Source: CBDCDJ01 sp965215355 (GTDB taxonomy: Bacteria > Deinococcota > Deinococci > Deinococcales > Trueperaceae). From it: a stretch of DNA of 64,000 bases. Positions 1 through 8,201 of this stretch are shown here, piece after piece. Numbering within the stretch: position 1 is the stretch's first letter; every line of letters starts with the position of its first letter. The stretch covers positions 62,001-126,000 of the forward strand of contig CBDCDJ010000007.1 in NCBI GenBank assembly GCA_965215355.1, in the 5' to 3' direction. The notes under the pieces are model-generated. The model worked only from the letters and a program-made list of their open reading frames with translations. It was not told the origin of the DNA and made no database searches. Position numbers and translations under genes: made by a program.

Positions 1-2
1 GC

Positions 3-137
3 ACCAGCTACGTGCGCCTAGGTAAACTTTTTACGGCCAACGAACAGCTCATCGCAGCACAGGTGGGTAGTTTGAAGGCTGTGGTAACAAGCGAGGTCGT
101 GGAAGCCGTCGTTGAGTTGCTTCGCACGAACCCCTAA
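3..137 (+). CDS. C-terminal fragment of an unidentified protein
   Basis: An open frame runs from the window edge for 44 codons and stops at a TAA. The peptide begins TSYVRLGKLFTANEQL and ends in VVELLRTNP. It reads like the helical, moderately hydrophobic end of a soluble protein. It converges with the regulator gene that ends at 193 on the other strand, which suits a real gene end. I do not recognise the family, and the start lies outside the window, so no function is offered. Confidence 0.4.
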   Translation, partial: TSYVRLGKLFTANEQLIAAQVGSLKAVVTSEVVEAVVELLRTNP

Positions 138-192
138 CCTATCGAGTTTCTGGCTTGAGCATAATGGGCTCGAGGTTGAGGCTCGAGCCCGC

Positions 193-852
193 CTACACCT
201 TTACAGGCGACTCGTCACGCACCGGCGTCAACCCGAGCCGGTAAGCGTAAAGCTGCGCGTTGGGCGTTTGGCGGGTGCGGTAGCGTTGGAAGAGGGTGAA
301 CATGTCTTTTTGAAACGCTTTGGCCGTCTCGAAGTCGAGGTTGAGGTTGCCGTCGCCTAAAAACAGGGCCGGGGCGCTGGGGCTGAAAAAAGTCTCGGCA
401 AACGCCTCGCCTCGCTCATAGTCACCGAGCACGACCGAAAGCTGGTTGTGCGTGAGGGTGACGTGAACACCCTGCGTCTGGAAAGTTTCTTGAAAAACCT
501 TGGCCGCCTCACGGTGAAAGATTCTTTCTACGTCACCCAACATACCCAGCAAAAGCTGCTCCAGGCTCGAGCTTGCCATCGTCTCAAAGGGAACGAAAAA
601 GTCCTCGGCGCTGGCCCGGTAAACCTTGACGGCCCTGCCCCGACGCGGCTCTTCGCGCACGACGGTAAGCAGCCCCAATTCGACAAACTTGTTCACCCGG
701 TAGAGCAGCGTGTTGAGTTTGACGCCCGTTTCGGCGGCGACCTCGCTCAAGACGGCCTCGCGCTTGAAAAAGGGCTCGAGCAGCCGCAGTTGCGCCGTGT
801 CCGTCAACAACCGCGCCGCCTCGCTGTTCGTCACCATCATAATTTCTTCCAT
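193..852 (-). CDS. Winged-helix (ArsR-like) transcriptional regulator
   Basis: A 219-residue protein. Residues about 8-75 look like a winged helix: a helix rich in Leu, then SEVAAETGVKLNTLLYRVNK as the helix-turn-helix, then a basic wing (EEPRRGRAVKVY). This is typical of ArsR/MarR-like DNA-binding proteins. The C-terminal 140 residues have no motif I know and may sense a ligand. No metal-binding Cys cluster is visible. The ATG at 852 is preferred; a TTG two codons upstream is possible. It is divergent from the small gene at 938 and the ABC exporter behind it, so control of that operon is a fair inference. An inverted repeat lies in the shared upstream region. Confidence 0.75.
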   Translation of the reverse strand: MEEIMMVTNSEAARLLTDTAQLRLLEPFFKREAVLSEVAAETGVKLNTLLYRVNKFVELGLLTVVREEPRRGRAVKVYRASAEDFFVPFETMASSSLEQLLLGMLGDVERIFHREAAKVFQETFQTQGVHVTLTHNQLSVVLGDYERGEAFAETFFSPSAPALFLGDGNLNLDFETAKAFQKDMFTLFQRYRTRQTPNAQLYAYRLGLTPVRDESPVKV

Positions 853-873
853 GCTCAAGTGTAGAAGACATCA

Positions 874-902
874 GCTTCAAAAACCTCTCTTTTATTTGAA
901 GC
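874..902. promoter_or_regulatory. Inverted repeat, candidate operator
   Basis: GCTTCAAA at 874-881 is matched by its exact reverse complement TTTGAAGC at 895-902, with 13 AT-rich bases between. It sits between the divergent regulator (start 852) and the small gene at 938. An 8-bp perfect arm pair about two helical turns apart is the usual form of a dimeric winged-helix operator. The function is inferred from place and symmetry only. Confidence 0.45.
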
Positions 903-937
903 AGAGAACCTGCATTGTGAATACAAAGGAGAACGAC

Positions 938-1123
938 ATGACCCACCAACAAACCGCCCACGACAAATTGAGCCGCTACCACCGCGAAGCCGAGGTCTAC
1001 CACAACCTGCCGAGAACGCCGTGGCAGACTCGGGTTGCTACGAGTTTGAGAACGCTGGCGACCCGGCTCGAGCGCAACGCTACGCCAAAGGTAGGAGGCG
1101 AACTTTCGGCCCGGCGCGTTTAA
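938..1123 (+). CDS. Small hypothetical protein, first gene of ABC exporter operon
   Basis: A 61-residue, basic, hydrophilic protein starting MTHQQTAHDKLSRYHRE. The ATG at 938 has a strong AAGGAG site at 926-931. No transmembrane segment or known domain is visible; it contains several Arg and His residues. It lies 53 bases upstream of the ABC ATPase and probably shares its transcript. I do not recognise the family. The good ribosome binding site and its position support a real gene. Confidence 0.55.
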   Translation: MTHQQTAHDKLSRYHREAEVYHNLPRTPWQTRVATSLRTLATRLERNATPKVGGELSARRV

Positions 1124-1176
1124 TAGCGGGAGCAAGTTGGAACTCGTAAACATCGGAAACTCTAAGGCGGTGACGG

Positions 1177-2145
1177 GTGGAAACGCTGGTCGAAGTCGAC
1201 AACATAGAGAAGTCGTACAAAAAGCGCAAGTCCAAAGAGATTGTCAAGGCGGTGGACGGCGTGTCGTTCCGGGTGGAGCGCGGCGAAATCTTGGGCCTCC
1301 TCGGGCCGAACGGAGCGGGCAAGACGACGACCATCAAGATGATGTGCGGCCTCATCCGCCCGGACGCCGGGACGGTCACGATTTTGGGGGTGGATAACAC
1401 GCGGCAGCGCCTCAAAGCGCTGCGCCACATCAGCGCGGTGTTGGAGGGCAACCGCAACCTCTACTGGCGCTTGAGCGTGCGCGAAAACCTGGACTACTTC
1501 GCGGGGAACCGCGGGCGCTCGAGGCGCAGTGTCAAAGCTGACATCGAAAAACTGTTGGCCCAGTTCCGACTCAGCGACAAAGCGAGCGAACTCGTCAACA
1601 ACCTCTCGCGTGGGATGCAGCAAAAACTCGCCATCGCCGTGGCAATGCTCGCCGGAACCGAACTGGTTCTGCTCGACGAACCCACCCTGGGGCTGGACGT
1701 GGAAACGGGCTACGAGGTGCGCGAGTTGCTGCGCGAGGTCGCCCGCGAGGGCCGCACCATTATCGTCAGCACGCACGACATGCCCGTTGTGCAAGACCTG
1801 TGCGAGCGCACCGTGATTATCAACGCGGGCCGGGTGGTGGTGGACGACCGGGTCGGGAACCTCCTCAAGTTGTTCGAGACTCGAGCCTACGAAGTGAGTC
1901 TCGGCGCGGCGCTGATGCCTTCGCAGACGAAGAAGTTGGAGGTCTTTCCGGCAACAACCGTGGAGGACAGGGGCGGCAAGCCGCTTTTGAAAGTAACGCT
2001 CGAGCACGACGAAGACATCTACACACTTATGGATATTTTGAAAGAGGCTAGAACGCCGGTCGAGAGCATTGACCGCACGACCATCAACTTCGAGCAGGTG
2101 TTCCGGCAGCTGGTCAAAAAGGAGCCCCAACATGTCGTCGCTTAA
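1177..2145 (+). CDS. ABC transporter ATP-binding protein (ABC-2 type exporter)
   Basis: A 322-residue ATPase that powers a membrane exporter. Visible motifs: Walker A GPNGAGKTT near residue 44, signature LSRGMQQK near 143, Walker B LVLLDEP near 165, and the switch His in STHD. Residues 225-322 form the extra C-terminal domain seen in CcmA/DrrA-like exporter ATPases. The GTG start at 1177 has AAGGCGGTGA upstream. Its end overlaps the permease start by 14 bases, which implies translational coupling. The substrate cannot be read from sequence; drug, lipid or sodium exporters share this architecture. Probably controlled by the divergent winged-helix regulator. Confidence 0.9.
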   Translation: METLVEVDNIEKSYKKRKSKEIVKAVDGVSFRVERGEILGLLGPNGAGKTTTIKMMCGLIRPDAGTVTILGVDNTRQRLKALRHISAVLEGNRNLYWRLSVRENLDYFAGNRGRSRRSVKADIEKLLAQFRLSDKASELVNNLSRGMQQKLAIAVAMLAGTELVLLDEPTLGLDVETGYEVRELLREVAREGRTIIVSTHDMPVVQDLCERTVIINAGRVVVDDRVGNLLKLFETRAYEVSLGAALMPSQTKKLEVFPATTVEDRGGKPLLKVTLEHDEDIYTLMDILKEARTPVESIDRTTINFEQVFRQLVKKEPQHVVA

Positions 2146-2905
2146 CGTCCTCAACGCCAACGTCCGCAAGGTCGGCATCGAACTGCTGCGTTACTTGCCC
2201 AACACGGTGAGCACGGTCGTCACTTTTTACGCGATTTTCTTGATGTTTTTCCTCGGCATCCGCGTTATCGGCGGGCCGGAGACGACGGGGGCAAGTTCGG
2301 AATACCTCATCGTCAGCATGGTGCTGTGGTTTTTGGCGCTCATGGCGATGCAGGGCATCGGCTGGGAGATTACCAACGAGGCGACGCGGGGCACCCTGGA
2401 ACAGCTTTACATGTCGCCGGTAGGCACCTGGAAAATTCTGCTCTCGAGGATGGTCGGCAGCGTGGTTGTGAACTTTGCGATTATCGTGGTCGTCCTCTTG
2501 CTCAACATGCTCACGGCGGGGGTTTGGCTCAATTTCGACCTGCTCACGCTCGCGCCGTTGCTGTTCCTCACGGTCGTGTGTATGCTCGGCGTGGGCTTTA
2601 TGGTCGCGGGCTTGGCGCTCGTGTTCAAGCAAATTCAAGCGTTTTTGCAAATCGCGCAGTTCATCTTTTTCGCGCTCGTGGCGGTGCCGGTGGGGCTCTC
2701 AAGGTGGCTCGAGCTTCTCCCCGTCGTGCGCGGCTCGACAATGATTCGCGCGGCGATGACGGAAGGCGTGACGCTTGCGGGGTTTTCGGCTGCAGCTTGG
2801 GCGCTGCTCGTCGCCAACACGGTCGTTTACTTTGCGCTCGGAATTTTGCTGTACAAGCTCGCTGAGCGGCGGGCGATGAATAGGGGGTTGTTGGGGCAGT
2901 ATTGA
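2132..2905 (+). CDS. ABC-2 type exporter permease
   Basis: A 257-residue inner-membrane protein with about six hydrophobic segments, including TVVTFYAIFLMFFLGIRVI near residue 25 and FAIIVVVLLLNMLTAGVW near 115. Length and layout fit the ABC-2 permease family that pairs with CcmA-like ATPases. The ATG at 2132 lies inside the end of the ATPase gene, with AAGGAG just upstream. With only one permease gene the transporter is probably a homodimer plus two ATPases. The substrate is unknown. Confidence 0.88.
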   Translation: MSSLNVLNANVRKVGIELLRYLPNTVSTVVTFYAIFLMFFLGIRVIGGPETTGASSEYLIVSMVLWFLALMAMQGIGWEITNEATRGTLEQLYMSPVGTWKILLSRMVGSVVVNFAIIVVVLLLNMLTAGVWLNFDLLTLAPLLFLTVVCMLGVGFMVAGLALVFKQIQAFLQIAQFIFFALVAVPVGLSRWLELLPVVRGSTMIRAAMTEGVTLAGFSAAAWALLVANTVVYFALGILLYKLAERRAMNRGLLGQY

Positions 2906-2927
2906 ACTGAGTCGATACTTTTTAACG

Positions 2928-3293
2928 CTACAGGTCTTGAAAGTTTAAGTTCAACTCGCCAGCGGCAGCATTAAGGCGACGGTCTCGAGTCCAGAGCCGA
3001 GCTTCTGTAAGTGCTGCTGACGCGAGCAGGTGAACATCCAGGTAGCCGATGCCCCGGCCCATCAGGTTACGATCCTCTATGAGATGCAACACCTCGGCCT
3101 CGGAAGCCAACATCGCCTTGGGCAGCTTTTGCAAGAGCGCGAAGATTTCACCCCGGTTTTTAAGATTGCCGCAGGCAAGTTCGCCAACAACGAAAAAGTG
3201 CATCAGTACTTGCTCGCGCTCGAGCGCCGTCTCCAACTCGCCTTCACCCCGCCGCAGGTGGTCTATCCAGACGGACGTGTCTACCAGAATCAT
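2928..3293 (-). CDS. vapC: PIN-domain toxin, VapC family
   Basis: A 121-residue single-domain PIN ribonuclease. The acidic metal-binding residues of the family are present: Asp in MILVDTSVW, Glu in VVGELACG, Asp in GYLDVHLL and Asp in LWTRDRRL. VapC toxins cleave RNA, often initiator tRNA or rRNA, when their antitoxin is degraded. The antitoxin gene lies 9 bases upstream in the same direction, the standard VapBC order. The target of this copy is not knowable from sequence. All four acidic positions are intact, so it should be active. Confidence 0.9.
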   Translation of the reverse strand: MILVDTSVWIDHLRRGEGELETALEREQVLMHFFVVGELACGNLKNRGEIFALLQKLPKAMLASEAEVLHLIEDRNLMGRGIGYLDVHLLASAALTEARLWTRDRRLNAAAGELNLNFQDL

Positions 3294-3302
3294 GCTGGGT
3301 AA

Positions 3303-3512
3303 TTACGGAGCATCGGTGTTGGGCTCGGGGCGGCGTCGGGGGACGGGCTCGAGCTGCGGTTCGCTGCCCCCTAACCGTGCTAGCCGCCGAGCGCTTTCAC
3401 GTTCGATGAGCACTTTGAGTCCGGCGTGAATCAGGGCGTTACGCTCCTGAATGCCTGTCAGCCGTTGCGCCTCGCCAAGCAAGTCTTCGTTCAAGTTCAC
3501 CGTCGTCCGCAT
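3303..3512 (-). CDS. vapB: Ribbon-helix-helix antitoxin, VapB family
   Basis: A 69-residue protein beginning MRTTVNLNEDLLGEAQRLTG, the ribbon and first helix of a VapB-type antitoxin. Residues 1-40 would dimerise and bind the operon promoter. The Pro/Arg-rich C-terminus (PVPRRRPEPN) would wrap the VapC groove. The ATG at 3512 has GAGGTGA upstream. It is the first gene of the vapBC pair. A short dyad (CATCA-AC-TGATG, near 3543-3554) lies upstream and could be the autoregulatory operator, but that is a guess. Confidence 0.88.
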   Translation of the reverse strand: MRTTVNLNEDLLGEAQRLTGIQERNALIHAGLKVLIERESARRLARLGGSEPQLEPVPRRRPEPNTDAP

Positions 3513-3623
3513 AGGTCACCTCGCTGAGATGCCATAAGTCTACATCAACTGATGACTGAAAGTGATGCTTTGTCAAACTTATTAGAACCGAAGGCCTGAC
3601 TGTCCTCTAAATGGTGTTAAGCC

Positions 3624-3656
3624 CCCATCTTCCAGATGGGAAACGCTTCAGCGTTT
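3624..3656. repeat. IS200 left-end hairpins
   Basis: Two adjacent stem-loops: CCCATCT-TCC-AGATGGG and AAACGC-TTCA-GCGTTT. In IS200/IS605 elements such hairpins are bound by TnpA on single-stranded DNA. Here they also lie in the tnpA leader and could sequester the start region in read-through RNA. Confidence 0.65.
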
Positions 3657-3667
3657 AGAGTTGGAAG

Positions 3668-4129
3668 ATGGAACGCTACACGCGGGGAAGTCATACGGTC
3701 TATCACCACCGCTACCACCTGGTGTGGATAACGAAGTACCGCTACCGGGTGCTGCGGGGTGAACTGCAGAAGCGGGTACGAATGATTATCGCGCAAGTAG
3801 CCGAGGAGATGAACGTCAAGATAGTGAATGGCGTTGTATCGAGCGACCACATCCACCTGCTGGTATCCATTCCGCCCCATGTCGCGGTGAGCGAGTTTGT
3901 GAAGCGGGCCAAAGGAAGAAGCTCTCGGAAAGTGCAGCAAGAGTTTCCACACCTAAAGAAGCGCTACTGGGGCAGACACTTTTGGCGATGGGGCGTCCCG
4001 AGCCGTTGGGCGCGGGGCTACTTCAGCGCCACAAGCGGGAACGTAACTGACGACGTTATCGACGCCTACATCAGCAACCACTATGACGCCCATAAGCAGC
4101 ATGACGAGGAGAACATCTCTTTAGAGTGA
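3668..4129 (+). CDS. tnpA: IS200/IS605-family transposase TnpA
   Basis: A 153-residue Y1 HUH single-strand transposase. The HUH motif is H61-I-H63 in SDHIHLLVS, and the likely nucleophile is Tyr134 in DAYISNHY. Other family signatures are YHLVWITKYRYRVLRG and KGRSSRKVQQEFP. The family normally reads GRHxWARGYF; here eight extra residues, RWGVPSRW, separate HFW from ARGYF (residues 107-114). This in-frame 24-base insertion could impair the fold. The start at 3668 follows a GGAAG site. The ends look intact, so mobility may depend on whether the insertion is tolerated. Confidence 0.85.
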   Translation: MERYTRGSHTVYHHRYHLVWITKYRYRVLRGELQKRVRMIIAQVAEEMNVKIVNGVVSSDHIHLLVSIPPHVAVSEFVKRAKGRSSRKVQQEFPHLKKRYWGRHFWRWGVPSRWARGYFSATSGNVTDDVIDAYISNHYDAHKQHDEENISLE

Positions 4130-4159
4130 GCCCCGACTTTCAGTCTAGATGTTTGCAAC

Positions 4160-4180
4160 CTACCATCTTCAAGATGGTAG
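4160..4180. repeat. IS200 right-end hairpin
   Basis: A near-perfect 21-base palindrome, CTACCATCTT / AAGATGGTAG around a single C, lies 30 bases after the transposase stop. It fits the right-end hairpin that TnpA recognises. No T-tract follows, so it is less likely to be an ordinary terminator. Confidence 0.6.
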
Positions 4181-4270
4181 TGGTTTAGTCAGCTTTTCTC
4201 AACGTTCTTTTACTGCTTTGCCGCATCATCAGTGCATCACCTGTGCTACACTGACGCTCAGGAGGAAGCT

Positions 4271-4504
4271 ATGTCGAGCAGCAACGGTCAGCCTAAAGAC
4301 ACCATCCGCCTCACCCTGAGCCTGTCACCCGAGATGTACGAGAAGCTCGAGCAGTTAGCCAACGACGCCCACACCAGCAAAAGCGAGGTGATGCGGCGCA
4401 GCTTGGGAATTTACGACATCGCGGTAGAGGGCAAGGGAGAAGGCTACTACTTAGGGCTCACCAAGGACCGCTCGAGGTTAGAGCGCGAAATCGTCAACTA
4501 CTAG
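4271..4504 (+). CDS. Ribbon-helix-helix DNA-binding protein
   Basis: A 77-residue protein. Residues 10-50 form a CopG/MetJ-type ribbon-helix-helix: DTIRLTLSLSPEMYEKLEQL then AHTSKSEVMRRSLGIYD. Such proteins bind DNA as dimers and act as repressors or antitoxins. The ATG at 4271 has GGAGG ten bases upstream. The downstream membrane-protein gene starts two bases after the stop, so the two are probably co-translated. That partner is not a recognisable toxin, so a toxin-antitoxin role is only possible. Confidence 0.8.
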   Translation: MSSSNGQPKDTIRLTLSLSPEMYEKLEQLANDAHTSKSEVMRRSLGIYDIAVEGKGEGYYLGLTKDRSRLEREIVNY

Positions 4505-4505
4505 G

Positions 4506-4817
4506 GTGCCCCAAAACCTTGACGCGGGCAGCCGCTTAAAGGGCACTTTCGAACTGGTCCCGCCCGAGAGCGAGGTCGAGACCTCGGCGCGGCTCGAAGA
4601 CGACGCCGAGCGCCGCCGCCACACGCTGTGGCGTGAGCGCGTCACCTTTATTGGTGCCCTTTTTACCCTGGCACTGCTTTTGGTTTTCAGCCTCATCAGT
4701 ATCAGCCTGCCGAGCGCCACGCCGGAAGCGCGTGAACTGGCTTCGCAAATGTTGCCTGCCCTGTTCACGGGGCTTTTAGGCTATTTCGTGGGTCACCGGG
4801 GGCGAGTTGAGAACTGA
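4506..4817 (+). CDS. Small membrane protein of unknown function
   Basis: A 103-residue protein with a charged N-terminal half (residues 1-48) followed by two hydrophobic stretches, FIGALFTLALLLVFSLISI near 51-69 and a second one ending GLLGYFVGHRG near residue 98. The GTG at 4506 is one base past the stop of the ribbon-helix-helix gene, which suggests coupling. Its own ribosome binding site is weak. I do not recognise a family. It could be an inner-membrane partner of the upstream DNA-binding protein. Confidence 0.6.
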   Translation: MPQNLDAGSRLKGTFELVPPESEVETSARLEDDAERRRHTLWRERVTFIGALFTLALLLVFSLISISLPSATPEARELASQMLPALFTGLLGYFVGHRGRVEN

Positions 4818-4929
4818 ACTGCGGGGGCTCGAGCCCATTTGATGAAGCCCTCCTTTGCAAGCTTTTGTTAAACTTGCGCTGGTTCAGACAATTGGGGAAT
4901 CGCTGGGCCGAACACAGAGAGGGGTTCAC

Positions 4930-5919
4930 ATGAGGAGAATGCAAGCTGCCGCAATAGGGTTGGCTCTGGTGGTTCTGTTGACCGCCTGCCCCGGCACCGT
5001 TTCTGTGACCGCGCCGAGCAACGTCACGGCGACGCCGGAACTCAGCGCCATCGACGTAAACTGGCAAGACGACAGCGACAACGAGCAGGGCTTCGTCGTC
5101 TTCCGCGCCGCGGGCGAGGGTGACTTCGTTCAAATAGCCGAAGTCGGCCCGAACGTGACGAGCTTCCGGGACACGGCTTTAGAGGCCGACGTGGTTTACC
5201 GCTACGCCGTCGCCGCCAAGGGTAGCGCGCAAAACTCGGCGCAAACGGTTCAGGCCGAGGCCGGGGTGTCGGTGTCTTACCACGGCGAAGCGGTGCGGTC
5301 GTTTACGGGCGAGGTGGTGAATTACAGCGCCGGGCAGGCTCAACTGACGGCCATAAACTTGTTCAGCCCGTTTGTTCCTACCCCTTTGGGGTCAGGAGCT
5401 GTCTCGACACAGGGCGAGTTTTCCTTTACCTACAACATGACGGTCGCCAGCTTGTCACCCGTCTTACTTTGCGGTACTTCCGACACGGACGTTCAAGGAG
5501 CTTTCAGCGGTGTTTTGTTTGCGGGAAGTTTGTCAGAGCCGGTCGGAGGACTGGTTCTCGCTTCCTCGCCGGCAGTGGCTGAGCGGGCGCTCCTCGGTGA
5601 GCCTGGAGCGGTAGGTGATGTGGCGGTTGCCTGGTTATACGTTGCTGAAGACACCGCCTATCAGTTCTCCGCAGAAGAGTGTCCATCCGGGAGCGAGTAC
5701 AAGCTCGAGCTTAAAGCAGGCTGGAACACGGTTGTCACCGAGGTGACGGGCTTCAACGCCGTGACCAACCAACCTGTGGGTACCGTCGTGACGGCTATCC
5801 CTCCCGCAGAGTTGAACTGGTACTTTATCACCTTTCCTCAAGCTCCCCCACCCGAGCCGCCTGTAAATTTCGGCTCTCCTAACCTTTTCGGAATTTTCGG
5901 TCAGGTTCAAAAACGCTGA
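4930..5919 (+). CDS. Lipoprotein with fibronectin type III domain
   Basis: A 329-residue exported lipoprotein. The signal peptide ends in the lipobox LLTAC (Cys20). Residues about 30-112 form a fibronectin type III fold: APSNVTATPELSAIDVNWQD, then GFVVFRAAGEG and YRYAVAAKG. Residues 130-329 carry no domain I know and contain several Cys residues. The ATG at 4930 is chosen because the signal peptide begins there and GAGAGGGG precedes it. A clear terminator follows. It probably faces the cell envelope surface; the ligand is unknown. Confidence 0.78.
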   Translation: MRRMQAAAIGLALVVLLTACPGTVSVTAPSNVTATPELSAIDVNWQDDSDNEQGFVVFRAAGEGDFVQIAEVGPNVTSFRDTALEADVVYRYAVAAKGSAQNSAQTVQAEAGVSVSYHGEAVRSFTGEVVNYSAGQAQLTAINLFSPFVPTPLGSGAVSTQGEFSFTYNMTVASLSPVLLCGTSDTDVQGAFSGVLFAGSLSEPVGGLVLASSPAVAERALLGEPGAVGDVAVAWLYVAEDTAYQFSAEECPSGSEYKLELKAGWNTVVTEVTGFNAVTNQPVGTVVTAIPPAELNWYFITFPQAPPPEPPVNFGSPNLFGIFGQVQKR

Positions 5920-5950
5920 GAAGAGCAAGTCGGTGTAGTTTTAAAACGAG

Positions 5951-5976
5951 AGGGCGAACTGTGAGGTTCGCCCTTT
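5951..5976. terminator. Bidirectional intrinsic terminator
   Basis: AGGGCGAAC and GTTCGCCCT pair around TGTGAG, followed by TTT on the plus strand. On the minus strand the stem is followed by CTCGTTTTAAAAC. It separates the converging lipoprotein and acetyl-CoA synthetase genes and can serve both. Confidence 0.8.
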
Positions 5977-5991
5977 TGCGTTGATTTCCCC

Positions 5992-7980
<1,989 letters not shown>

Positions 7981-8009
7981 GAGCTTCCTCCTTGGCCTTT
8001 TTCACTCTT

Positions 8010-8036
8010 TAGCTGTGACCTAGTAGCTGCGACCTA
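8010..8036. repeat. 13-bp direct repeat in the acs leader
   Basis: TAGCTGTGACCTA (8010-8022) and TAGCTGCGACCTA (8024-8036) differ at one base and are spaced 14 bp start to start. They lie just downstream of the predicted acs promoter, inside the untranslated leader. Tandem sites at this place often bind a repressor. No regulator can be named. Confidence 0.45.
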
Positions 8037-8053
8037 AGTTTCGTGTTACGCCG

Positions 8054-8083
8054 AGCATAGCCCAAGGCACCAATTTCCTTCAA
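8054..8083 (-). promoter_or_regulatory. Sigma70-type promoter of acs
   Basis: On the minus strand TTGAAG (8083-8078) and TATGCT (8059-8054) are separated by 18 bases. The start of transcription would be near 8047, giving a leader of about 67 bases that contains the direct repeat at 8010-8036. Matches to consensus are 4 of 6 in each box. Confidence 0.5.
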
Positions 8084-8105
8084 CCGGACGCGGCTACAGT
8101 CGCGC

Positions 8106-8134
8106 TTGACGCGCATCTGCTTTACAGGTAGGAT
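8106..8134 (+). promoter_or_regulatory. Sigma70-type promoter of the second acetyl-CoA synthetase
   Basis: TTGACG at 8106-8111 and TAGGAT at 8129-8134 are spaced by exactly 17 bases. The predicted transcript starts near 8141 and gives a 60-base leader to the TTG start at 8202. It is back to back with the acs promoter, with 22 bases between their -35 boxes. Confidence 0.6.
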
Positions 8135-8201
8135 AGCGCAACACAAAATGTCCGACTGGCACGAGGTTCGTGTACGCCAAGCCACTTTTTAGGAGCCGCT
8201 T

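Larger units (their letters stand above)
3608..4190 (+). mobile_element. IS200-type insertion sequence (single tnpA)
   Basis: The element holds one HUH transposase gene flanked by the imperfect-palindrome ends typical of IS200/IS605 members. The left end has two hairpins: CCCATCT/AGATGGG at 3624-3640 and AAACGC/GCGTTT at 3641-3656. The right end has one long hairpin at 4160-4180. No tnpB is present. It sits between vapBC and a ribbon-helix-helix gene and breaks neither. The outer limits are approximate because such elements lack terminal inverted repeats and target duplications. Confidence 0.75.

Noticed and set aside
4271..4817. Second toxin-antitoxin pair after the IS200 element
   Set aside because: The first gene is a ribbon-helix-helix protein, but the second is a two-segment membrane protein without any toxin signature.
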